Source: Branchiostoma belcheri
Lineage: Eukaryota > Chordata > Leptocardii > Amphioxiformes > Branchiostomatidae
Direction of reading: 5' to 3'
Length of the DNA stretch: 64,000 bases
NCBI RefSeq assembly: GCF_001625305.1
Contig: NW_017803713.1
Span: 433,610 to 497,609 of the forward strand
The number at the start of each line of letters is the position of its first letter. The stretch's first letter is position 1. The notes beneath the pieces are model-generated. The model ran no database searches. It saw nothing but the letters and a program-made list of their open reading frames with translations, and had not been told where the DNA came from. Below are positions 42,935-51,825 of the stretch, piece by piece. A program made the position numbers and the translations under genes.

Positions 42935-43295
42935 TAGGACGCGAGTATGGGAGCTGTGGCATACAAATAGGATGGCACTTAGGCGAGTTCATTCACCAAA
43001 TTGTGTCCGAACAGTTGATAAACTGTAGATTTTTTATTACTATTAAAGACATCCACAACATAATGAATCGCATATTTGTGACAAATGGCATAGAAACGAG
43101 CACAAACAACGCCCAACACCGATGGCATAGACAAAGTCTGGTAATGTCGTAATGTTGACGAGCTTCGGCCGTATTTGTTGATCGCCGGGCACGTTCCTCG
43201 ATTCTAAGATTGACAAAGAGCGATATCGCTTAAGCAGACATCACAGAAAAAGAATAAAGATATAGAATATGAATAAAAGATAATGGGTTACTGCC

Positions 43296-43446
43296 CCATG
43301 AATGAATGAATGAATGAATGAATGAATGAATGAATGAATGAATGAATGAATGAATGAATGAATGATATGAATGAATGAATGAATGAATGAATGAATGAAT
43401 GAATGAATGAATGAATGAATGAATGAATGAATGAATGTATGAATGA
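43296..43446. repeat. (GAAT)n microsatellite
   Basis: About 150 bp of near-perfect TGAA/GAAT tetranucleotides, with one TATGAATG interruption. It gives a spurious FIHS-repeat frame on the minus strand. Confidence 0.97.
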
Positions 43447-43509
43447 AGAAAGTACAGCTACAGCGACAATATGTGGTAAATAATACAATAAGACAATAAG
43501 AAACTTTTT

Positions 43510-43620
43510 TGCTCTGCGGTGGCATAGTTACTTCCGCATTCGTTGCGTTTAGCTGCGGTGTGATGCGTTGCACGAGAAATACCCCCAAATCGTACCTATA
43601 CAGGGTGCTATATATACTAG
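43510..43620. repeat. Dispersed repeat shared with 7995-8125
   Basis: GTGGCATAGTTACTTCCGCA, GCTGCGGTGTGATGCGTTGC, AAATCGTACC and ACAGGGTGCT lie directly before the LINE fragment. Confidence 0.6.
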
Positions 43621-45009
43621 ATGGAACTGTATGTGCAGAACAACAATTATTGTGCTCCGCATGACAAGGGTTTTAAGAATAAACTGTGGTTATCAATTGA
43701 TGCAGGTGTTCCACAAGGGTCACTTCTCGGCCCATTGCTCTTTCTTGTTTTTATAAATGACCTTGTTGACAACCTACGAACAGATTCCCGTCTTTTTGCT
43801 GATGACACCGCACTGTTAGAGATAATCATGGATCCCGTTGTCTCAGCGAACAGACTGAATCATGATCTCAGTGTAGTGTCAGACTGGTCAGACCAGTGGC
43901 TTGTAACATTCAATCCCGGCAAAACAGAACTGATGACTTTTTCCTCTAAAAGAAGAAAGGTTCTTCACCCACCACTGTACTTCAGAGGTGTTCAGCTGAC
44001 TGAAACCCCCTCTCACCAGCACCTTGGCTTACATCTCACTCCAAATTTATCATGGTCACTCCACGTGTCAACTCTGGTGACGAAAGCAATGAAGCGAGTT
44101 AACTTGTTGACAAGAATATCAAATTTTGTGCCACGGAAAACGCTTGAAATCTTGTACAAAGCCATGATACGTCCTTTACTTGAGTACGCCAATGTTGCCT
44201 GGTGTGGTGTTCTTATGAAGGATTCAGACCTCCTTGAGTCAGTCCAGGTGTCCGCTGCCCGGGCTTGCACAGGCGCAATGAGAGGGACGAATCACCACCG
44301 CATTCTATGTGACGTCGGTTGGGAAACACTTGCCAACAGACGCGAAAAGTTCAAACTTGTTCACTTTTATAAAATGGCCAATGGCTTAGTTCCCAAATAC
44401 CTACAAGACTTGGTTCCCCCACTTATCCGTGATTCCACCCCTTATGGCCTGCGTACTGACCAGAATTATCTCCCTCTTACCATCAGAACTGAAAAGTACA
44501 AAAAATCTTTCTTGCCTTCTGCTGTTTTCTCTTGGAACAAGTTACCCCAGACCGCCAAAGAATCCCCATCCATTCGTGCATTCAAAAATGAATTAGAGTC
44601 TTGCTTTGATAGCATGCCCAGACATCCCCACTACTCTCACGGCCACGGACACCATGTGACTCACCTTACCAGACTCAGGCTTGGTTTCAGCCAGCTGAAC
44701 TACCACCTATTCCAGCATCACTGTATCAGTAGTCCCGAGTGCAAATGTGGGCATCCAAACGAGACACCAGAACACTATTTATTACACTGCAAATGTTATA
44801 ATACTGAAAGGACCAAAATGTTGTTATCCATATCTTGCCTTCATCTTGAAAACATACTTCCTTCCGACCCACTCAACGTAAATGACGCCACATTATGTAC
44901 TTTACTTCTTACAGGTAGCCCCAGCCTCCCTTACCCTACCAACTGCCGTATCTTTGATATTGTGTTTAACTATATCCACCACTCTGGAAGATTTGACCAA
45001 TCTCAATAA
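43621..45009 (+). CDS. LINE reverse transcriptase, C-terminal 462 codons (5'-truncated)
   Basis: An uninterrupted frame of 462 codons encodes the palm and thumb of a non-LTR reverse transcriptase. Motifs: GVPQGSLLGPLLFLVFINDL (about residues 29-48), the catalytic LFADDTALL (about 58-66), WLVTFNPGKTELMTF, LGLHL, RPLLEYANVAWCG, and a C-terminal CKCGHPNETPEHYLLHC zinc-finger-like motif near residue 380. The endonuclease domain and N-terminal part of the RT are missing, so it cannot move by itself. The lack of any stop suggests a fairly recent insertion. The first Met is only the start of the open frame, not a true initiation site. The clade is probably CR1/Jockey/I-like and was not determined. 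Confidence 0.9.
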   Translation: MELYVQNNNYCAPHDKGFKNKLWLSIDAGVPQGSLLGPLLFLVFINDLVDNLRTDSRLFADDTALLEIIMDPVVSANRLNHDLSVVSDWSDQWLVTFNPGKTELMTFSSKRRKVLHPPLYFRGVQLTETPSHQHLGLHLTPNLSWSLHVSTLVTKAMKRVNLLTRISNFVPRKTLEILYKAMIRPLLEYANVAWCGVLMKDSDLLESVQVSAARACTGAMRGTNHHRILCDVGWETLANRREKFKLVHFYKMANGLVPKYLQDLVPPLIRDSTPYGLRTDQNYLPLTIRTEKYKKSFLPSAVFSWNKLPQTAKESPSIRAFKNELESCFDSMPRHPHYSHGHGHHVTHLTRLRLGFSQLNYHLFQHHCISSPECKCGHPNETPEHYLLHCKCYNTERTKMLLSISCLHLENILPSDPLNVNDATLCTLLLTGSPSLPYPTNCRIFDIVFNYIHHSGRFDQSQ

Positions 45010-45183
45010 TGTTATGCTAGGTATTGGTGCGCCAGCCACTTTCATTTTATGTTAATGCTATACTTTATGTCATCTTTATGTTTACATTTGTATTATGTTT
45101 TATGAGCAGCGGATTTACATAAGCACAACAAGTGCTTCCTATCCAATGCTCAAAAATCCATGTGAATAAAATAAAATAATAAA
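43621..45183 (+). mobile_element. 5'-truncated LINE including 3' end
   Basis: The RT frame is followed by about 150 bp of 3' untranslated sequence ending AATAAAATAAAATAATAAAC, a short AAATA-type tail. The 5' edge abuts the repeat at 43510-43620. Confidence 0.8.
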
Positions 45184-45534
45184 CTGTGGTTTCCATCCCA
45201 TTGTAGTTATTTGGTTCTCCCCCATAGCAAAACATACAATGATATCCCCAGATACAGTGTAGTGCCGTCCCCAGCACAAGCTGCCGGCTATAAAGATCTG
45301 ATCGTATCAGTCCTGGATCATATAGCTTATAATTATCTCAAGGGTCATTGACCTCTTGTGGGTCAGTCTGCTCGAAGTTGTTTTAATTTTGTTGGTACGA
45401 TTCACCTTCACCTGATGTCTATAGGGTGTAACGTGGGCTTGTGTTCCATGGAGTCTTGCTTCAATATTTTGTTATTGGAACATTGCTATTTGGCTTTGGA
45501 AATCACACATCCATAAGACAACTCATACACATTA

Positions 45535-45930
45535 GGTCACACCGACCTAATTTCATGGATGACATCCTCTGAAGACCAACAAACTAGTGCGCGCGGGCGA
45601 ATAAAAAAATCCGGCCAAAAATAATAATGCTACTAAATCACGGGAATACAAAGCTGGTCTTGTGAATTTGCGGCAGTGCATAGGGACGTATACGACAAGC
45701 TGGAACATGCTAGCTTTTTTGTGGAATTTATGAATCGGCACTGTACGTATGTACTGAGTTCTTGAGTCATGGAGCTTCAGTAGCCTGGGTGCCATCCTCC
45801 AAAGTTACAACGTACTACTACCCAGGCCTAGAGCCAGGCCAGAGCCTCGGAGGACGTGATCTTTTTTTTTAGAACAGGCGAAAATCAATGCGCGTGCTGA
45901 TGTCATCCATAGAATTAAGTGGGTGTGGTC
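45535..45930. mobile_element. Subfamily H2 MITE (copy 1)
   Basis: About 396 bp from GGTCACACCGACCTAATTTC to AATTAAGTGGGTGTGGTC, with GGATGACATCCTCTGAAGAC inside. TTA precedes it; the right flank is mutated. Closely similar to 48483-48893. Confidence 0.85.
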
Positions 45931-45944
45931 TGTTCTAGGGACGT

Positions 45945-46490
45945 GCTAATTACATGTTTGCAGGGTGAGACAATACGTGCCCCACATTATGACACCAGTG
46001 ATGCATCATGAGAAGACACCTCTCCTAGATAGACCGGTTTTATCCTGCTCCAGTTCAGATCGCGCATTGTGAAATACCGGCTACAGAAGGACGAATCTTC
46101 CTGTCGGCTTCCTAACCTCCTGGATTTAAACTCCTCCATTCAAGACGTGTCCTAGTGGCAGTCAACTTCTCGACACCGCCTCCCTGAAATGTAAACGGTA
46201 GGTGGTTTGATTCCTACTGATTTGAGTATGTTCAGACCCCCCCCTCCCCAACATGTGCGGTGTATGTTTCTTGCGTTTTAACCCTGTGGACGTAAATGTA
46301 AGGAATGCTGCGCATCTCAATGTATTCTCCTCGCCAGACATACAACAACAGTTTCCTAGCTGTTCTTTTTTTTTTTAGATCAACAATTCATGACAACACA
46401 TGGTGACGGCACAAGTTATTTCAACTTATCGCATGCCACCAACAACGCAGATGACGCGTTTCAATGCTCATTTTCACTTGAGTTAAATGA
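45945..46490. other. Intergenic stretch without recognised feature
   Basis: No frame, repeat or signal that I can support. A short run of C and a T-rich run occur near 46240 and 46365. Confidence 0.5.
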
Positions 46491-46495
46491 GGAAA

Positions 46496-46612
46496 GTCGT
46501 GTTACGTGCCTTTCCCAAGGGCACAAGATAGGTGGCATGCTAGGACTCGAACTCGGGCCTCATGGTGCTGAGTCGAACACTCCGAAGTTACCCCACACAA
46601 CCAGTACCCCTC
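46496..46612 (-). mobile_element. tRNA-derived SINE (S1), minus orientation
   Basis: GTGCCTTTCCCAAGGGCAC, GGCATGCTAGGACTCGAACTC (inverted B-box), CTGAGTCGAACACTCCG and CCCCACACAACC match the reverse complement of 51107-51190. Confidence 0.7.
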
Positions 46613-46619
46613 ACGTTTC

Positions 46620-48480
46620 CAAACTATTCCGAAGACATTGCCCCATTACAAACATGCAGGACAGTACAGAATGCGCAATAAATTTACAAACTAGGGTAAA
46701 GAAAAAAAATATGTTCAAACACAAATCAAACTCTACTATTGAATAAATTACGAAGGTTACTTCCGGACGTTCGTCACTCTTTTTCAGCGTCACTAAATTG
46801 TTGTTATCTCCGTGAAATTTATCCAGTGGTAGATCTAGCATTTGATTTATCATTAAACATTGTTTCCTTGAAGGTACAACCTTCTTCAACAGATACGGCA
46901 TGGTACTTTAGGGTTCGGCTGCCAAGCAGCTACCTTGTCAGCCACGCTGTGTTTTGTTACTAATTTGTAGACCTAATTTACAGGTTTATTGAGGTGTATC
47001 CCATAGGATTGAACCTTAGCTTGAAGCATGCAGGTGTCTTTCACGGTTAGATAGCAATCGCTTCCTTTCCCAAGGAGGTTGGATAGCGCAGGCATGATGT
47101 CAACACTTTTATAGTCTCGTTAGCACGGAACTGTGGTTTACGGAGTAGAACGGTTCGTTTGAATCCTTAAGACGCGACTGCTGAGTGCGAGTAAGAAGGT
47201 GACTGCTATCGTTGTGGTCGAGCTTGCTTTCCTTTGTTAAGTTACTATGTTTTGATTAACTCACATTGTACCCTCTGCGACAGCTTGCACTCACGTCCTC
47301 CAATTTTCCTAAGCCAATTATAGAGTGTATTCACTAGGTTTTAGATTGCCTTCCTACACGCTAGACTTTGTGTTGTCTGCTTTCTTTCGTAGCTTAATCA
47401 GATGTTTCTCATATCGTGTGCAGTTGAGTAAATGGCTGTTTGTCACAGTTGCTTGTACGATGTATTTAAAGGCATCCCATGCAATTTCAGGGCAGCAAAA
47501 CTGGAAATATTCTGAATAAGGCAATCTTTGTGATATTGACACATATTGCTTCACATTAGCTTATTTGAATCATTATTTAATACATCGGGCTCTTAAAACT
47601 GTAGAAAAAAACCCCTCAAGACGAGTCTTTTATTTTCTGTGAGGTACCATAAAAATCAGCCCAGGGCCCTTCCAGTAACCATTTCCCGTCAGATTTGTGG
47701 TAATTTTTGGTCCATGATTGTCAATATACATTCGAATATGTTGTGTCAAAGCAGTATGCAGATAAACGACAAGAATATTGGCTTTGAGAAAACGGGTTTT
47801 CAAACGCTACAGACCGATGTGTCTTTGTTATTAGTACAGTGCTTGTAAAACAAGACAAGATAACGCTGTATCCCCATGGGAAAGTGAAGACACCGTCCGG
47901 GGGTACTAATGAACATTCTTCACACGGATACCTGTTCCAAAACGTTAGATCAAGTGGAATATTTTTGGGAACAATTCTCCCCCACCCTTGGTATGTTAGG
48001 AAGAACGACATTAGAGCCGTCAATTGTGATTTTATTAAATGGAAGTTTGGTGTTAAAAGGAACCATTCAAAGGGCCTCCTTTGATACAATTACCTTTATG
48101 AGAATTTGAAAAAAATGTAATATTATTAGACTACATTGATAGTGAGAAAATCATGACAAGAGTAGATAAAAAATATTATCATTATAAATATATACATTCA
48201 ATATCCCCATTTTACGAGTTACATTTTGCCTATGTTTTTTATTTTACAAATTTATTTTACCTGTAATGTAAGTAGGGGTCCTTAGTAGGATTTTTGGTTA
48301 CCCTTGTGTTGGAATAAAGTTCGGCATCCTACTCTGATTATACTAACATGTTGAACATTTTTTCATGGGAACTTTATGTGGTGCAATGCACTAGGCCATT
48401 GTTTTTATGCTAAATCATAGTATATGTGTATTTATAGCTTCTCTTAGCTTGTTCTCACTTCTCCTAATTTTAAAAGAACT
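46620..48480. other. Intergenic stretch, mostly unclassified
   Basis: No host gene seen. A possible family N end lies at 47452-47570 (CATGCAATTTCAGGGCAGC ... AATATTCTGAATAAGGCAAT), matching the reverse complement of 4415-4480. Confidence 0.45.
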
Positions 48481-48482
48481 AA

Positions 48483-48893
48483 GGCCACACCAATTTAATT
48501 TTATGGATGACATCCTCTGAAGACCCCCAAACTAGTGCGCGCGGGCGAATAAAAAAAAAATTCCGGCCAAAAATAAAAATGCTATTAAATCAAAGGAATA
48601 CAAAGCTGGTATTGTGAATTCGCGGCAGTACTTAGCGACATATACGGCAAGCCGGCACATGCTGGCTTTTTGCGGAGTTTATGAATCGGCACTGTACGTA
48701 TGTACTGAGTTCTTGAGTCGTGGAGCTTCGAATTCGATAGCCCGGGTGCTCGGCTCCGTATTGTCGCTAACTACCATGGACTACCCAGGCCTAGAGCCAG
48801 GCCAGAGCCTCGGTGGACGTAATATTTTTTAGGCCGACAGGCGAAAATCAATGCGCGCGCGGATGTCATCCATAAAATAAAGTTGGTGTGGCC
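48483..48893. mobile_element. Subfamily H2 MITE (copy 2)
   Basis: 411 bp, ends GGCCACACCAATTTAATTTT and AATAAAGTTGGTGTGGCC, with TAA duplications at 48480-48482 and 48894-48896. The interior (GCCGGCACATGCTGGC, ACTGTACGTATGTACTGAG) matches copy 1 and, inverted, copy 3. Confidence 0.92.
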
Positions 48894-48899
48894 TAATGT

Positions 48900-49155
48900 A
48901 TAGTATGTGCAGTCAGCTAACATTGCTTTAAAGTGTTGTGAAGCTAAAGGGTGATACGTGCACAACGAAAAAACACCTTCACCTTTCCAGTAAGGACTCA
49001 GCATTGTTGTCACCCAGGAAGCCTTGCGGCAATCGAATGTGTGGCGTTGTCATAACAACTCCGGTTTGTTTACCAAACACCGGCAAATGGCCGTCGGCCA
49101 GTCATTATGAAAGAGATGTGGGCTAAAGATGTGACACAATGATTTGTGACTCGCA
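48900..49155. other. Short intergenic spacer between H2 MITEs
   Basis: Nothing recognised. Confidence 0.5.
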
Positions 49156-49158
49156 TAA

Positions 49159-49583
49159 GGCAACACCGACTTAATCTTATGGATGGCATCCGGGCGCGCA
49201 TTGATTTTCGCCTGTTCTCAAAATTACAAAAAAAAAAGATCATGTTCTCCAAGGCTCTGGTCTGGCTCTAGGTCCATGGAGGTTAGTGACAATACGGAGC
49301 CGGTTGTAACTCTGGAGGAAGGCACCCAGGCTACCGCAGCTCCACGACGGCAAGAACTCTGCACACACGCACAGTGCCGATTCATACATTCCGCAAAAAG
49401 CCAGCATGTGCCGGCTTGTCGTATACGTCGCTATGTACTGTCGCAAATTCAAAATACATGAGCTTTGGATTCCTGTGGTTTAGTAGCATTTTTATTTTTG
49501 CCCGGATTTTTTTTTATTCGCCCGCGCGCACTAGTTTGGGGGTCTTCAGAGGATTTCATCAATAAAATTAATTCGGTGTGGCC
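49159..49583. mobile_element. Subfamily H2 MITE (copy 3, inverted interior)
   Basis: 425 bp between TAA duplications (49156-49158 and 49584-49586), ends GGCAACACCGACTTAATC and TAATTCGGTGTGGCC. The interior runs in the opposite sense to copies 1 and 2. Confidence 0.9.
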
Positions 49584-49644
49584 TAAGGCATTGTACCCCC
49601 TGTACTGCAAAAGATCCGTTCTTTAAGCTTAAAGCACACTTTAT

Positions 49645-49985
49645 TCCTTCAAGGAAGACCTTTATTGTACACACATGCCCCACTGGGTTAAGTACAGGTC
49701 ACAACAAAAGAATACAGATAACGTTACATATATACATCGTCAATTAGCTACAGTCAAGTAAATACGATTTCTTCTTGTTTCTTAGTAAGGGTAAAAAGGT
49801 AAGAACAGGTATGTTTCAATATAGACGATTTGTCTAAGCTCAGTAGAAATCTGTACAGCTTAGATGTATGAAGCAGGGGAACATAGATTGTATCAGATTA
49901 TAAAGCTCTGCTCTCTCTTTGTTGTACAGTTTACAGTCTGTTACAAAATGTTTTTCATCTTTGATTCTTGCTATAGATGAGGATT
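49645..49985 (-). mobile_element. LINE 3' fragment, same family as 9646-10190
   Basis: GAAGACCTTTATTGTACACA, GGTTAAGTACAGGTCACAA, GATAACGTTACATATATACA and CTGTTACAAAATGTTTTTC follow the order of 9666-9970. The reading frame is broken. Confidence 0.7.
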
Positions 49986-50313
49986 CTATGAAGTGGATTA
50001 TTAATGATCATCTTGCAAAAATACCCTGTAGTATACAGTGTGCCCGCAACATCATCAGACTACAAAATATTCTGCTTAACGCCTCGTTGCTTTTACTGAA
50101 TGGTGGAGAAATGCTCCGGGTGTAGTAATTAATAATGAGCTATCAGCAGACCACATGGGAACAAGAAACAAAACTGCATAGTCATAGAAAGTCATTTTTC
50201 AACTAATGTTGCAAATTGAGGAGGAGAAAACTTCCTTTTACAGGTTCAGCGGCAGTAGAAGCATGTAAAGCAGTAAAATCATAAACTTCGAAGCACGTCT
50301 TGTGGTGTGAGTC

Positions 50314-50528
50314 TACCCTGGGTGCCAAACCCGTTTCGAGCCGCTAACCCTTTCCCTCGGGCAGCCGAGAGCCTTTCGGCCGCCTGTCTAAATCACCGCT
50401 ACGGGGGGGTCTATAAATTCTCCTGTGCTTAACTCCCTCGTAGCTGTGATTTAGATTGGCGGGCGAAGGGCTCTTGGCTGCGGAAGGAAAACGGCAAACG
50501 GCCCGATACTAGTTTGGCACCCAGGGTA
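50314..50528. mobile_element. Foldback MITE with near-perfect 9-bp target duplication
   Basis: Ends TACCCTGGGTGCCAAAC and GTTTGGCACCCAGGGTA enclose long imperfect arms. Flanks GTGTGAGTC (50305-50313) and GGGTGAGTC (50529-50537) differ at one base. Size and duplication length resemble 4043-4243, though the sequence differs. Confidence 0.85.
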
Positions 50529-50779
50529 GGGTGAGTCCGGCCCTGTGTAAATAGTGATTGATGATCACGATAGACAACACTGTAATTATAATCACACATT
50601 TGCTTCGTGGGGGATTAAACATTATTACTAGAGGACAAAGGCGAAAAGTTTGACAAAAAAAGGACCCGTAGGTCTCAAAGGAAAACACATCGATGAGTCA
50701 GTAGTATTAGTACATAAAGAAAGATAAAATTCTGAGCGTTACTAATTACCTTTATAAAATGTATTGTTTTTGGCATATC

Positions 50780-50793
50780 TGTGTGTGTGTGTC

Positions 50794-50831
<38 letters not shown>
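50780..50831. repeat. (TG)n microsatellite
   Basis: Nearly pure TG dinucleotides. Confidence 0.95.
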
Positions 50832-50832
<1 letters not shown>

Positions 50833-51106
50833 CCGCACATCCTTTAGGTCAGGTTGTAATGGATATGGTTGGGTTCAGTCTGTTCCAGTGGGAGAGAAGG
50901 ACATTAATCACTTTGTCTGTCAGCGTTCGCTGTTTCTCGTTACATGACCTCCTTGACAAGTGGCAGCTGTTCTTGTTCTCCTTGTATGATAAAGAACGGG
51001 ACTGCTTAAGGACGTTGCACAACATTTAAATATGTCATAGAGGTCGGAGGACTTTGAATTCTTGTCCCTAATCAGGATTCGATTGGTGAAAATACAAAAA
51101 AAAATT

Positions 51107-51265
51107 GGGTCGTGTGGCGTAGCGGCAGAGTGCTCGACTTGGAACCATGAGGTCCCGAGTTCGAGTCTTGACATGCCACCGACCTTGTGCCCCTGGGAAA
51201 GGCACTTTACACGACTTTCCTTACTTCGCTCAGGTGAAAATGAGTATTGTATTGTCCCCTATATG
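51107..51265 (+). mobile_element. tRNA-derived SINE (S1), best copy
   Basis: GGGTCGTGTGGCGTAGCGG and GCAGAGTGCTCGACTTGG (A-box region), GTCCCGAGTTCGAGTCTTG (B-box), then CCCTGGGAAAGGCACTTTAC and CGCTCAGGTGAAAATGAGTA. The tRNA-like head with internal promoter boxes is intact enough to define the family. A true tRNA gene is unlikely because no acceptor stem closes. Confidence 0.8.
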
Positions 51266-51485
51266 TTGGTGGCGGCTTGCGCTTGCCTTTAAAAAGCGCA
51301 AGACTTCTTTAGCTTGCGCTTGTTAAAGGCTTTTGTCATATTTCGTTTATGAGGTCATCCATGTTAGGCGTGAGATATAATTCACACCAGTAGAAGCTGC
51401 TAGCCGTTATTAGGTCACCGACAATTAGCTTTGCCAACCGGACGATCTACATCTACAGCATACGGGCACGACATACATAAAAGGC

Positions 51486-51592
51486 ACTAAGTGCTTCCAG
51501 CTCTGTTTGCCTTTGCAGCATTCAGGAGTCGGCACTGAGTGCGTACTAAGCTCTTGAGATAGCTCCGCGGAGCCTCGGCATCCTGGGTGTGT
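51486..51592. repeat. Fragment related to the H2 MITE interior
   Basis: GTGCTTCCAGC, GGAGTCGGCACTGAGTGCGT, ACTAAGCTCTTGAG and CCTCGGCATCCTGGGTG resemble the H2 interior (AATCGGCACTGTACGTATGT, GAGTTCTTGAG). Confidence 0.35.
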
Positions 51593-51705
51593 GTTACGTT
51601 ATAGAATGTGTAACTTTGGCGTAGAAATGTCTTTTGTTTTGTCTAAAGCCACAGTGATTTGATCATATGAATTAGAATCCAATGGGAATCCCAATTTGCA
51701 ATACA

Positions 51706-51736
51706 TTACTTTTTCTTTTTTTGCTGCTAATTCCAG
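51706..51736 (+). promoter_or_regulatory. Strong splice acceptor upstream of gene 2 start codon
   Basis: A long pyrimidine tract (TTACTTTTTCTTTTTTTGC) leads to AATTCCAG 19 bp before the ATG at 51756. This suggests a non-coding first exon further upstream, so the promoter of gene 2 is not adjacent to its start codon. Confidence 0.55.
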
Positions 51737-51755
51737 GAGGATTGTCCCAAGCGCC

Positions 51756-51825
51756 ATGTCCAAACGCTACACTGTTCCGTTGGCGCTGGTACTTCTGCTA
51801 CTACACACGGGGACCGTTCGAGCAG
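51756..51825 (+). CDS. Exon: start codon and signal peptide of gene 2
   Basis: ATG at 51756 (GCGCCATGT context) begins MSKRYTVPLALVLLLLHTG, a basic N-region followed by a Leu/Val core and a likely cleavage after TVRA. Ends phase 1 at GCAG|GTACTA, joining exon 52494. The next intron contains a family C MITE. Confidence 0.8.

Noticed and set aside
43241-43588. FIHS-repeat protein on the minus strand
   Set aside because: Translation of the GAAT microsatellite; tetranucleotide repeats give a 4-residue pattern without meaning.
51107-51190. tRNA gene
   Set aside because: A- and B-box-like words are present but the acceptor stem cannot close and the same sequence recurs with a shared 3' body; it is a SINE.
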